A stretch of 64,000 nucleotides of DNA from Odoribacter sp. AF15-53. GTDB lineage: Bacteria; Bacteroidota; Bacteroidia; Bacteroidales; Marinifilaceae. The stretch lies in the NCBI RefSeq assembly GCF_003479425.1, contig NZ_QUHC01000002.1, forward strand, positions 569,033 through 633,032. The letters are read 5' to 3'. Made by a program: the position numbers and the translations under genes. Below, one piece after another: positions 8,923 through 17,552 of this stretch; position 1 is the stretch's first letter; every line of letters starts with the position of its first letter. Under the pieces are notes generated by a model. It was not told the origin of the DNA. It saw only the letters and a list, made by a program, of their open reading frames with translations, and ran no database searches.

Positions 8923-9684
8923 TTAGAACTTACTATTGGCCTCGTCCAAAATACCTTTCACTGACCCCACGATAATCTTGGCCTCGACCATCACAGGTAT
9001 CCGGTACTCGTCGTCACTCACCCAAACCTTCATATTCTCCCCACCTTTAAAGACGTCTCCCGCCACCAGCAAGGGTGAAAAAACGTGACACATCCGGCGT
9101 CCGCTATCCGTCTTCACCTTCTCTTTCCCCAGGTAACGGACGTACAAATCATATATCTTATCATCCAGGAGAATACGTATCGGGATCTGATCTCCTTTCT
9201 TATAATTATCAAAATCCAGTTCACGGGCATACCACGCAACCGACAACATATCGTAAGTATCCGGCAACAACTTGATCGTATCCTGCCGCTTGTACTTTCC
9301 GATCTTGTGGACTTCCGATATAACCCTGCCGCTATCGTAATCCCACACGTAATCGAACGTCTTGTGATAACTACCCTCGTGTGCCTTTCTCGAAAACTCG
9401 TAAGGCTTGTAAGTCACGCTATCATGATACGAGACGAGCGTGTCTCTCAGCTTGAACACCCAGTCCCACGAGGGATTAGAATACCCCACGGCGAATATCC
9501 GCTGAGCGTTCGGATATTTGTCGGAAGGCTCCACGGTCATTTCTACCGCGCCCGCGTTAATCCAAATAAAGCTCCAGTTGTAATAGCCCCTGTAAGTCAG
9601 TTTCTCTATCACATTCGGCAACTTCTTCTGCGACACCGCGGGCAGGCTTATTAATAATGCAATTATCAGTATAATCGTTCTCAT
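8923..9684 (-). CDS. DUF3108 domain-containing exported protein
   Basis: The protein of 253 residues starts with a cleavable signal peptide (ILIIALLISLPAVSQ). Its body fits DUF3108: YRGYYNWSFIWINAGAVEMTVEPSD, then YSNPSWDWVFKLRDTLVSYHD and MLSVAWYARELDF. Members are periplasmic beta-barrel-like proteins of unknown activity, possibly lipid-binding. The ATG overlaps the stop codon of the upstream Ig-like gene (ATGA at 9681-9684), a sign of translational coupling. Confidence 0.82.
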   Translation of the reverse strand: MRTIILIIALLISLPAVSQKKLPNVIEKLTYRGYYNWSFIWINAGAVEMTVEPSDKYPNAQRIFAVGYSNPSWDWVFKLRDTLVSYHDSVTYKPYEFSRKAHEGSYHKTFDYVWDYDSGRVISEVHKIGKYKRQDTIKLLPDTYDMLSVAWYARELDFDNYKKGDQIPIRILLDDKIYDLYVRYLGKEKVKTDSGRRMCHVFSPLLVAGDVFKGGENMKVWVSDDEYRIPVMVEAKIIVGSVKGILDEANSKF

Positions 9685-11603
9685 CGATTAGTTCTATTTC
9701 TTTTGTTATCCTTCTCTGTATTCTTCTTTTTACTCGGATCTTCTCTCTTATACGTTTTACTCATGTCAAAGTCTTGCTCGACATCAAAATTTTTCTTCAA
9801 TTTTATTTCCACGGGCAAATATTTCACTTCCTCCGGTTGTAAATGCTTCAGGTAATTACCCGTATCCCATTTCCCGTTCCCGTTCCGGTCAAGGATCGCC
9901 CGGATCATATACGTCCCTTCATTCAGATAGTCAAAGACCACTTTACCGTTCCCCTTGATCGTCCGCTCTTCCAAGATCTTTATCTCCTTATCTCCCTGGT
10001 AAAGCTGCAAAATAATCGGGGTCGTGGCTTCCTGCACGTTGACGATAATATTCCCGTAATCTTCAATCGCTTTCGTCTTGAAGCTTTTCTCCAACTTATT
10101 GTTATACAACCCGTAAATACTGTAAATACCCATCGAGTCGATCGACAACTGGTACTCGGTCTCCGGCTTCCATTGCTTCTCCACGTAATATCTACGGATT
10201 TTCAGGCTATCGTGTTTCACGTTAAAGTCCGTCGGAACCCAAACTGAATCCACTTTCTCCGACAACTTGATACTCTTCAATCCCTCCTCGAAAATCGGGC
10301 GATCAAATTCCAGCGTGATACTCCTGTTCAAATCCACCGTTGCCCCCAAACCGGCCTTAATTTCCATGAACTTGATTTCCGGGATAGAATCCTTCTCCTT
10401 GTTCCGTTTGCCACGAGGTAGCGGTTTATCTTTATAGAAGAACTTGGTCGTATCCGTGAACATGGTCCGTTTCCCCAGAGAATCCGTCCGCAAGTAACTC
10501 ACCTCCGCCACCAAAGAATCAATCTTGTACACGAGAGAATCCTTGATCCACATCTGGATCGTATCCCTTCCGGCCGAACGTTCCTCGATATACCAGTCAT
10601 CCTGGTTCGCTTTATCCAACAAATGCACCCCGAGCAAACGCACGCTCAATTGATTCTCGGCCGGAAGACTGAATATAAAATCCAATCGTTCCCGTTCTTT
10701 CCGCAATTCATCTACCATGTACAACTGAACCTTCTCCTCGTTGAACATCGGGATAAACAAGTTGGTCGGCCCGAAAGCCGTGAAATCACGCCGGATAATC
10801 GTATCCCGAGACAACACCCTGAACTCCATACCTTTTTTCGTCCGTCGTCCCTCGACAACCGTCGTGTCCGGATGAATCGTGTCGTAAATTGTCTTCGGGA
10901 AAGATATCGTCCGAATCAAGGAATCTATAAACCCGACCTTCTCCTCCGTCGGCAGGAACTTGTTATCCCGGTTGGCATCGTCGATCGCCAACACCCGGTA
11001 ATCGGCATTCTTGATATTCGTCACCCGGAACATTCCCGCGCTATCCGTTCTTGCCACGTAACTGGGCAAATCGAGAATCGCTGCCGAATCCGCGTGATTC
11101 TCGTAAAACATCACCGTCGCTCCCAACACGGGCAATTGCGTCTCCATGTCGATCACCTGTCCCCCCAGCTCCATCGAATCCAATTGAGGCCCCGTGGAGA
11201 ACACGTAACGATAGAATCCCAAGGGGTTCCCCTCGTTATTATCAACAATCGCATCGGCGAAATCAAGCGTGTACGTGGTGTTCGGCTTCAGCGTATCCTG
11301 GAAAGTCACCCGGACATACTTCCCCCTCAAGCTCACCTTGGCCTTCTTCTTTGCCGGGGGAGACATCACGAACTTGTTGGCAATCTCCTTTAACTGAATA
11401 TATTCGTCAAAATAAATATCTATCTGCTTTCCCTTGAAATTCGTAGAATAAGATTCCGGCACCTCCTTCACCACCTTCGGCGGCGTCTCGTCCTTCAATC
11501 CTCCCTGCGGGTAACCCCTGTTCGCACAGGCATATATAATCAACGCCACTATAATAGCAACAAAACAGAATCCATTCCAATAAAATCTATTCATAGTCCT
11601 CAA
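9681..11603 (-). CDS. Ig-like domain lipoprotein
   Basis: A 640-residue exported protein. The N-terminus has a hydrophobic segment ending in IYAC (C26), consistent with lipid anchoring, then RGYPQGGLKDETPP. This glycine- and proline-rich start and the following KGKQIDIYFDEYIQL / YTLDFADAIVDNNEGN blocks are typical of the conserved Bacteroidetes protein with an N-terminal Big_5 (Ig-like) domain. A carboxypeptidase-regulatory-like segment (GQVIDMETQLPVLGATVMFYE) follows at about residues 148-168. It is lysine- and arginine-rich at the C-terminus. The gene is widely conserved in Bacteroidales beside comF-like and DUF3108 genes; its function is unknown, but surface or periplasmic assembly is likely. 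Confidence 0.75.
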   Translation of the reverse strand: MRTMNRFYWNGFCFVAIIVALIIYACANRGYPQGGLKDETPPKVVKEVPESYSTNFKGKQIDIYFDEYIQLKEIANKFVMSPPAKKKAKVSLRGKYVRVTFQDTLKPNTTYTLDFADAIVDNNEGNPLGFYRYVFSTGPQLDSMELGGQVIDMETQLPVLGATVMFYENHADSAAILDLPSYVARTDSAGMFRVTNIKNADYRVLAIDDANRDNKFLPTEEKVGFIDSLIRTISFPKTIYDTIHPDTTVVEGRRTKKGMEFRVLSRDTIIRRDFTAFGPTNLFIPMFNEEKVQLYMVDELRKERERLDFIFSLPAENQLSVRLLGVHLLDKANQDDWYIEERSAGRDTIQMWIKDSLVYKIDSLVAEVSYLRTDSLGKRTMFTDTTKFFYKDKPLPRGKRNKEKDSIPEIKFMEIKAGLGATVDLNRSITLEFDRPIFEEGLKSIKLSEKVDSVWVPTDFNVKHDSLKIRRYYVEKQWKPETEYQLSIDSMGIYSIYGLYNNKLEKSFKTKAIEDYGNIIVNVQEATTPIILQLYQGDKEIKILEERTIKGNGKVVFDYLNEGTYMIRAILDRNGNGKWDTGNYLKHLQPEEVKYLPVEIKLKKNFDVEQDFDMSKTYKREDPSKKKNTEKDNKRNRTNR

Positions 11604-11676
11604 AAATATTAACTTTACAAAACTAGGGAAAAAAAGCTAAAATCCTTTCAATTTTAGATTTAAGATTCAAGTTTTT

Positions 11677-12354
11677 TTAGATACCGCCTGACTTTCCAAG
11701 ACAAGCGACACTCACCCGAATCCCCCTGATTTTACACAACTCCGCCATACATGCCCGAACAGTAGCCCCACTCGTTATAACATCATCAACCAACAACACG
11801 TGACAACCTTCAAGTCCCTCGACATTCTCCAGTCTAAAAGCATCAGCCACGTTCCCCGCTCGTCGCTCCCGTTCCAGTCCGGTTTGCGAAGGGGTATTCA
11901 CAACCCTCTTCAACCGATCCGATTCCAATCGTACCCCTAAAACTTCTGCAATCCCCGTGCCAATCAAAAACGCCTGGTTAAAACCCCGTTCTCTCTCCCG
12001 CTTCGGATGTAACGGCACGGGAATAACGCGATCAATCCCGTCCGCATTTCCCATTCTCTCCCCCAACATTCTACCCGCCCACACGCCTAACTCCCGATTT
12101 GACCGGTATTTCACGGCATGCACCAGCCGATGATAATCACTTCCCCTGTCATAACGAAACAACCAGTACAAATTCTCGATCCCCAAATCTCCCCGCATCT
12201 CCTCATCCGCTTCCTCGTCCATACCCTCGTTCAAAGGCAAACCACCCAAACATCCCGAACACAAAAACCGCTCTCCTTCCACCAAAACGTCACCACAAAC
12301 CACGCAAGTACGGGGAAAAAGTAACCTTAGAAACGGGAACACAGAACTTTTCAT
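11677..12354 (-). CDS. comF: ComF-family phosphoribosyltransferase-like protein
   Basis: A 225-residue cytoplasmic protein. A four-cysteine zinc-ribbon is at the N-terminus (C17, C20, C32, C35: CVVC and CSGC), followed by the type I phosphoribosyltransferase fold with PVPLHPKRERERGFNQA and the PRPP-binding motif VLLVDDVITSGAT (about 186-198). In naturally competent bacteria ComF acts in DNA uptake together with PriA; in Bacteroidetes its role is unproven. It lies in the envelope cluster between the TonB-like gene and the Ig-like gene but is separated from the former by a 266-bp repeat block. Confidence 0.9.
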   Translation of the reverse strand: MKSSVFPFLRLLFPRTCVVCGDVLVEGERFLCSGCLGGLPLNEGMDEEADEEMRGDLGIENLYWLFRYDRGSDYHRLVHAVKYRSNRELGVWAGRMLGERMGNADGIDRVIPVPLHPKRERERGFNQAFLIGTGIAEVLGVRLESDRLKRVVNTPSQTGLERERRAGNVADAFRLENVEGLEGCHVLLVDDVITSGATVRACMAELCKIRGIRVSVACLGKSGGI

Positions 12355-12620
12355 TCTAAAAGAGGTTATTAATTTTAAATTTCAACCGCACAAAACCAGC
12401 GTTTTTTTCATCCTAAATTCCTTCAAATACTTCCAACCTTCGGCAACACAAGCTGCCGTGAACAAGGCGCCCCGCAGGGGATTATCCATTTTAGATTTAG
12501 AGATTTTAGATTTTAGATTTTAGATTCCCACTGCACAAGGCCAGCGTTTTTTCATTCTAAATTCTAAATTTTAAATTCTACATTTCTCTGAAATGAACCT
12601 TATAAACTTTATGGACTCAT
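12355..12620. repeat. Composite intergenic repeat block with GC-rich core (copy E) and TTTTAGA arms
   Basis: The 266-bp gap holds several modules. CCGCACAAAACCAGCG plus TTTTTTTCATCC (12388-12415) recurs as CTGCACAAGGCCAGCG plus TTTTTTCATTC (12531-12558). Between them is the core CGGCA...TGCCG (12440-12458) followed by GTGAACAAGGCGCCCCGCAGGGG, a near match to the core at 41363-41401. Tandem TTTTAGA and TTCTAAA units of period 7 form the arms. No coding potential seen. Confidence 0.65.
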
Positions 12621-13394
12621 TCACTGTTTTACAAAATTGTAAGTAATCGTTCCCGCCTGTCGTTCCGGGGCATTCTCGTCAACGTTGAACTCCGAACTTA
12701 AAGCCGCATCCACCGCGACCTCCCGCAAACAATCATCCTTACGGGATTCCGCATCCACGACTTCCGCTTTAACAACACGCCCCTTACGATTCACGATGAC
12801 ATTCACGACCACTTTCCCGCCAAACTCGCACTTGAAAATAGGAATCGGCAAATAGGTCTTGTAACGTCCTTTTATATTATACGACACGCTACTTTTTCCC
12901 ACGTATACCGTAGATCGCAGCGAATCCAACATCCGTTCCTTCTTATCCCGGAGAGCCCGGATACTATCCTCGTTATAATGCTTGTCTTTATTCGCCCGGT
13001 AACGATTACCGTAGCTCCCGCCTATTTCCTCCCGTATCTGCTCGATGTACTCCTCCACACGTTCGTGCGCCTCCGCCCCCTCGTTCTTCTTCACCGCATC
13101 CTCATTCACCGCCAGCGAACGCAACATCTCGCGCACCTCGTCATCGGCACTCTGCCGGGCAATCTCCTCTTTCTTCTTGAGTTCCTCCTGCTTTTGCTGC
13201 ACGATTTCCGGTTCCGGCATATCCAGCTCAATCTCCATCCGGCCTTGAGAATCCAACTTGGAAATCCCCACGCAAACTAGAAAAATAGCCAGCACAAGAT
13301 GAAAAATCACCGTCCCCATAACCCCGTGACGATGCACCTTCAACCACTCCATGACGGAACTCTTTATACCGGAAAAATCAAACTGCACGCTCAT
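12621..13394 (-). CDS. TonB-like energy transducer
   Basis: Inner-membrane protein of 257 residues with the TonB plan: a short cytoplasmic N-terminus, one membrane helix (about residues 25-45, GVMGTVIFHLVLAIFLVCVG), a charged periplasmic linker rich in E, K and R, and a C-terminal TonB domain (GGKVVVNVIVNRKGRVVKAEVV). The linker is a predicted coiled coil rather than the proline-rich stretch of classical TonB. TonB transfers energy from ExbB/ExbD to outer-membrane receptors; no exbBD is present here. The gene begins 12 bp after the LolE-type permease gene, so the two share a transcript. Confidence 0.78.
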   Translation of the reverse strand: MSVQFDFSGIKSSVMEWLKVHRHGVMGTVIFHLVLAIFLVCVGISKLDSQGRMEIELDMPEPEIVQQKQEELKKKEEIARQSADDEVREMLRSLAVNEDAVKKNEGAEAHERVEEYIEQIREEIGGSYGNRYRANKDKHYNEDSIRALRDKKERMLDSLRSTVYVGKSSVSYNIKGRYKTYLPIPIFKCEFGGKVVVNVIVNRKGRVVKAEVVDAESRKDDCLREVAVDAALSSEFNVDENAPERQAGTITYNFVKQ

Positions 13395-13406
13395 AACTCA
13401 ACCTAT

Positions 13407-14642
13407 TTACTCAAATTTAATCGCTTTCACCGGACTAATCTTAGATATCAACATCGTGGGCACGATCAGCATCAATACGGTCACCGTGATCACACCCAGA
13501 TTCAACAGGATCACGTACCCGACACTGAAATTAACCGGCACCGTATCCATATAATACGTCACCGGGTCAAGATGTATCACGTGAAACACAGCCTGCACAC
13601 CCGCCAACACGAACGCCAGCACGTTCCCCCACACCATCCCCTTCACGATCAGACCCGCCGATATATACAGGAACAATTTCCGAAGCGACACGTTCTTGTA
13701 TCCCAACGCCTTCAATATCCCGATCAATGACGTCTTATCCAGTATCAGGATCAACAACCCCGACACCATGTTAAACCCGGCCACCGTGACAATCAGTATC
13801 AGAATCACCCACACGTTCATGTTCAGCAACGCCAACCAGTCAAAAATCTGCGGGGCCACGTCGGCAAGCGTTCGCACCTCGTAATTCCCGCTCATATCAT
13901 ACACGATATCTTCCACCTTCCCCCCGATTTCGCTCACCCGATTCACATCCTCCAACTCCACGGCCACTCCCGACACCTCACCCGGTCCCCAATCGTTCAA
14001 TTTCGCCAAATGTCGTTCGTCCACCAACACCATCACGTCATCATACTCCTTGAACCCCGTATCGTAAATCCCGGCCACCGTGAAAACCCTTGCCCGTGGC
14101 GGTTCCTGCACGAAATGAGCCGTTATCCTTCCGCCCACTCCCACTTCCAGCATATCCGCCACCGACGACGAAATCAATATCTCGTTCGAAGCCCGTTCCG
14201 AGCTAAAATCAGGCATATCCCCCTCCTTCAGGTTTTGCCGGAAAAAGGCAACATCATACCCGGCATCCATCCCCCGTAGCACCACCCCGTGAATCTCCTC
14301 CTGACTCTTGAAAATAGCGGGTTTCTCGATATAACCGTACACGTTTTTCACCCCCTCGACCCGCTTCAACACGCTGACCAGCGAATCGGCCTCCCGCACC
14401 ACACCCCCCTCTCCCGTCGACCCGGGAATAAAAGGGACCACGTTCAGGTGAGCCGTGAACCCCGACAACTTATCCGTGATCTCGTGCTTGAAACCCGTGA
14501 TAATAAACAAAGACAGTAACATCACGCACAATCCTAACGCGATCCCGACGATAGCGATCTTCACAATCGGAACCGACGCGGATTTCGTGGCATCCCCTTT
14601 CAACAACCTACGCGCGATATACCATTCTAAATTCATAACCAT
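13407..14642 (-). CDS. FtsX-like ABC permease (LolC/LolE type)
   Basis: Inner-membrane permease of 411 residues with the LolC/E topology: first helix at about residues 27-50 (VKIAIVGIALGLCVMLLSLFIITGF), a periplasmic domain of roughly 220 residues, and three C-terminal helices (NVWVILILIVTVAGFNMVSGLLIL, then two more), ending in SPVKAIKFE. Lol permeases extract lipoproteins from the inner membrane for transfer to the outer membrane. The first residues LEWYIARRLL are typical of this group. No ATPase (LolD) gene is adjacent. It heads the minus-strand envelope cluster, which also encodes likely lipoproteins that such a system would serve. Confidence 0.83.
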   Translation of the reverse strand: MVMNLEWYIARRLLKGDATKSASVPIVKIAIVGIALGLCVMLLSLFIITGFKHEITDKLSGFTAHLNVVPFIPGSTGEGGVVREADSLVSVLKRVEGVKNVYGYIEKPAIFKSQEEIHGVVLRGMDAGYDVAFFRQNLKEGDMPDFSSERASNEILISSSVADMLEVGVGGRITAHFVQEPPRARVFTVAGIYDTGFKEYDDVMVLVDERHLAKLNDWGPGEVSGVAVELEDVNRVSEIGGKVEDIVYDMSGNYEVRTLADVAPQIFDWLALLNMNVWVILILIVTVAGFNMVSGLLILILDKTSLIGILKALGYKNVSLRKLFLYISAGLIVKGMVWGNVLAFVLAGVQAVFHVIHLDPVTYYMDTVPVNFSVGYVILLNLGVITVTVLMLIVPTMLISKISPVKAIKFE

Positions 14643-14672
14643 TGAAAATTGAAAATTGAAAATTGAAAATGA
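14641..14672. repeat. ATTGAAA tandem repeat upstream of lolE-like gene
   Basis: Four copies of the 7-base unit ATTGAAA immediately upstream of the start codon at 14642, the same unit as at 2152-2180 and 18880-18918. On the minus strand this places TTTCAAT repeats in the 5' leader, next to the start codon. Confidence 0.6.
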
Positions 14673-14775
14673 AGAACGACTTCACACCAACATTTCAATT
14701 CTACTATTATAATTACGCGAAACTACGAAAACAAAATTCTTTTCCCAAACATAACCTCGCCTCGTTAAACAGCAA

Positions 14776-14783
14776 CAAATATA
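14776..14783 (-). promoter_or_regulatory. Possible -7 box for the envelope cluster
   Basis: TATATTTG on the minus strand fits TAnnTTTG and lies about 135 bases upstream of the LolE-type gene. No clear -33 element at the right spacing. Confidence 0.35.
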
Positions 14784-14795
14784 CGGATTTATTCA

Positions 14796-15458
14796 CTAAA
14801 CCCGAAAATACTTGCTTGATGAAAAAGCACCCTTATCCTTTCGCATGAAGAACAAATATACATGCACCCCTTCCATCACCGGTAATCCCGCATCCGGGAT
14901 AGTAAACTCCGCCCGGCAATCCCCCCTTTTCGCCACGACCCCGGGAAGTAATTTTGGAGCTTTCGGATAAGAATCGTAAAAATACCCCACTCTCAACCCG
15001 TCCGACATCCGGGACAATTCCCGATTCTCCCGATTCTCCCAAGTCACGATTAACGTCCACCCTTTTCGTATCACTCGCGCATTCATCGGCTGGAACAACT
15101 TCCCCACGCTAAATTCGAAAGACGGGAAATCCACCACTCCTCGTTCATCACAAGCCGGCGCGTTCGCACGATGAAACTTCGCCCAACGATTCTGTTCCAC
15201 CGTCCCCGAAGCTACATCCCAAATAGGAATTTCCTCTATCTGTCGGAAATAAAACCCTTTCAAATAGAACATCATCTTAAACACGGCCCTCGCTTTTACC
15301 TGTTCCGGGGTTGGCACTAATAGAGTGCCATCTTTTTTCTTTCCCGTGACCAACCGGGCATTCCGGCTTTTACACTGGCACAATTTCCCGGACTTATAAT
15401 AATACGTAATCCCATTCATTGACCATTTTTTTCTTTGACTTGATAATAAAATCTCCAT
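14796..15458 (-). CDS. DUF6266 family protein (copy 1 of 3)
   Basis: A 220-residue protein without signal peptide or membrane segments. It begins with NGITYYYKSGKLCQCKSRNA and a lysine-rich stretch, has the TPEQVKARAVFKMMFYL block near residues 50-65, and ends in KGAFSSSKYFRV. This plan (short basic N-terminus with a Q-R/A-R helix, then beta-rich repeats, ending in a SKYF motif) fits the Bacteroidetes family DUF6266, of unknown function. Two further copies lie at 61598-62885; the SKYF end is shared with the copy at 62244. Assignment to the family is from memory of its pattern. Confidence 0.65.
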   Translation of the reverse strand: MEILLSSQRKKWSMNGITYYYKSGKLCQCKSRNARLVTGKKKDGTLLVPTPEQVKARAVFKMMFYLKGFYFRQIEEIPIWDVASGTVEQNRWAKFHRANAPACDERGVVDFPSFEFSVGKLFQPMNARVIRKGWTLIVTWENRENRELSRMSDGLRVGYFYDSYPKAPKLLPGVVAKRGDCRAEFTIPDAGLPVMEGVHVYLFFMRKDKGAFSSSKYFRV

Positions 15459-15888
15459 AACTCTGTTCTTTTTATTTATTAAACTTGATTCTCAACATTT
15501 TATCGCTATCCCGCCGCACGCTCAACAGTATCTCTCGCCACACGCTTTAGTATATTCTCTACATATCAATATAAATTCAAGTAAGAATCCCCGGGTAACG
15601 CAATCAATTTTTAATGAACTTTCAATCAACATTCAATCAACTTACCCACGAACAACCGGCGCATCAACACAGAAACTCCGGCACACGAGTAGCGCAACAC
15701 CCTTTTTCTTTATTCCATATCATTAACAAACCCCTTTCCGCTTGAAACATTTTCACCATTTTCATTCGTTTAACAATATACTTACATGAACAAAAGAAAT
15801 CACGCTCCCAGATGTAACTTTGAGTCGATAAACTCACACGACCATCAAAAACATCCGGTAGTCGATTAAATAAAACAAGAAGGCGTTT
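15459..15888. other. 430-bp non-coding gap
   Basis: Between the divergent DUF6266 and SDR-lipocalin genes. Contains direct repeats of TTCAATCAAC-type (15620-15645) and a -7 box for the plus-strand gene. No RNA gene recognised. Confidence 0.5.
15815..15822 (+). promoter_or_regulatory. Possible -7 box of the SDR-lipocalin gene
   Basis: TAACTTTG fits TAnnTTTG, giving a leader of about 60 bases to the ATG at 15889. No convincing -33 element. Confidence 0.4.
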
Positions 15889-17229
15889 ATGAAAATTGCG
15901 ATGAGCGGCGCAAGCGGATACGTGGGTCAACATCTCACACGCTTCTTAACAGGGAAAGGCCATGAAATCATCCCTTTAGGAAGAAGTTTCTTCAAAGAAG
16001 AAGACTTCAACCAATTGTGTCATGCCATACAAACAAGCCAGATCGTCATCAATCTCGCCGGAGCTCCCATCAACAAACGCTGGACCAAAGCGTACAAACA
16101 GGAATTACAAGACAGCCGCATTCCCGTGACCCGCCAATTAGTACGCGCCATGAAAGCGGCTAACACCCCGCCGGAACTCTTCATATCAACCTCGGCCGTA
16201 GGCTATTATTCTTCCTCCGGGATTCATGACGAACATGACGGACAACCGGGATCGGATTTCTTGGCCCGCTTGTGTCAGGCCTGGGAACGAGAAGCCCACG
16301 AATGTCCTCACGCAACTCGCCTGGTTATCACTCGATTCGGCATTATACTTTCCGAAGACGGGGGTGTTTTACAACAGATGATTCGCTTGCAACACGTAAC
16401 ACACCTAGGCGCAATCATAGGAAACGGACAACAGCCATTCCCGTGGATAAGCATGCAAGACTTATGCAACGCGTACGATTTCATCATACAACACCCCCAC
16501 TTACAAGGCACGATAAACCTCACCTCTCCCGAAGTGATCTCCCAGAAACACTTCGCACGCGAGCTGGCAAAAGCAAAAGGAATCCGGTTAATCGTTCCGC
16601 TTCCCAAATTTATCTTCCACCTGCTATATAGCGAAGGAGCCTCCTTCATAACAAGCGGGCAAGCGGTTCGCCCCTCGATATTGCAAAAAGCAGGATTTAT
16701 CTATATCCATCCAACAATAAAAAAACTCCTAACCACCATGAGTCAAGCAGAAATAACAACAGGAAACAAAGCCCAGAAAAGTTTTGACAACCGCACGATC
16801 CAAACGATGGATTTACCCAGATACATGGGACGTTGGTACGAGATCGCCCGTTACGAAAATCGCTTCGAGAAAGGAATGACCCACGTGACAGCCACTTACA
16901 CACGATTATCCAACGGCAAAATTCGAGTGGAAAACGAAGGATACAGGAAAAACACACACAACAAGGCCATCGGACGAGCCAAACAACCCGATCCCGACGC
17001 CCCGGGCAAACTGAAAGTTTCATTCTTTTTATGGTTCTACTCCGACTACTACATCCTCGAACTGGACACAGATTACAATTACGTCGTCGTGGGCAGCAGC
17101 ACGGACAAATATCTCTGGATACTGAGTCGTGAAAAAAACTTACCAAACACGATATTGGATAAATTGCTCAACCACCTCCGGGAAAAGGGCTACGACACGA
17201 ACAAACTGATTTTCACCAAACAGGACTAA
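15889..17229 (+). CDS. TIGR01777-type SDR epimerase fused to a lipocalin
   Basis: Two domains in one 446-residue chain. Residues 1-290 form an extended SDR of the TIGR01777 (YfcH-like) group: GASGYVG near the N-terminus for NAD(P) binding, VINLAGAPINKRWT, FISTSAVGYYSSSG, TRFGIILSEDGGVL, and the C-terminal DUF1731 block ending in AGFIYIHPTIKKLL. After a polar linker of about 20 residues, a bacterial lipocalin (Blc-like) begins at M307 with LPRYMGRWYEIARYENRFEKG and continues through the barrel strands (FFLWFYSDYYILELD) to WILSREKNLP. YfcH-like SDRs have unknown substrates; lipocalins bind lipids or other hydrophobic molecules. No signal peptide exists, so the lipocalin half should stay in the cytoplasm, unlike lipoprotein Blc. 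Confidence 0.88.
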   Translation: MKIAMSGASGYVGQHLTRFLTGKGHEIIPLGRSFFKEEDFNQLCHAIQTSQIVINLAGAPINKRWTKAYKQELQDSRIPVTRQLVRAMKAANTPPELFISTSAVGYYSSSGIHDEHDGQPGSDFLARLCQAWEREAHECPHATRLVITRFGIILSEDGGVLQQMIRLQHVTHLGAIIGNGQQPFPWISMQDLCNAYDFIIQHPHLQGTINLTSPEVISQKHFARELAKAKGIRLIVPLPKFIFHLLYSEGASFITSGQAVRPSILQKAGFIYIHPTIKKLLTTMSQAEITTGNKAQKSFDNRTIQTMDLPRYMGRWYEIARYENRFEKGMTHVTATYTRLSNGKIRVENEGYRKNTHNKAIGRAKQPDPDAPGKLKVSFFLWFYSDYYILELDTDYNYVVVGSSTDKYLWILSREKNLPNTILDKLLNHLREKGYDTNKLIFTKQD

Positions 17230-17552
17230 GGCTTATTTTCATCTTTCCATCACCTCGTATTAGCATTGACAAAACAATATATGCCAATGCATTAGACTCG
17301 ACATTAAACAAACCGGGCAAATACCTCACCACTCCATCCCGCCTTCTCGTGTTTAGCCCGGTAAGACCATACCGAACCATCCAAATACCGAAAAACGGAT
17401 AAATAACCCGAAAGACATCTCTCCCAATTTCAGAATCAAACTAAATTACACGAGCCACTTCAAATTTAAAACGATTTCGGAGCATATAATGACGATTTTT
17501 TATTAAACTCGCGTACAAGCTGAGAAAATAGAATAAATCATATAGAATAGTC
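17230..17552. other. 323-bp non-coding gap
   Basis: No recognisable RNA, repeat or terminator. It contains no ORF with a convincing start and is A/T-rich toward the aminotransferase gene. Promoter not located. Confidence 0.4.

Noticed and set aside
10623..11393. Plus-strand open frame of 256 codons
   Set aside because: Lies entirely opposite the Ig-like lipoprotein gene; rich in H, R and P as expected of an antisense frame, and has no recognisable domain.
15664..15933. Minus-strand open frame of 89 codons before the SDR-lipocalin gene
   Set aside because: Overlaps the start of that gene and its promoter; cysteine- and basic-rich without any motif.
17230..17552. Gap inspected for RNase P, tmRNA, 6S or tRNA
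   Set aside because: No conserved core sequences or cloverleaf seen.
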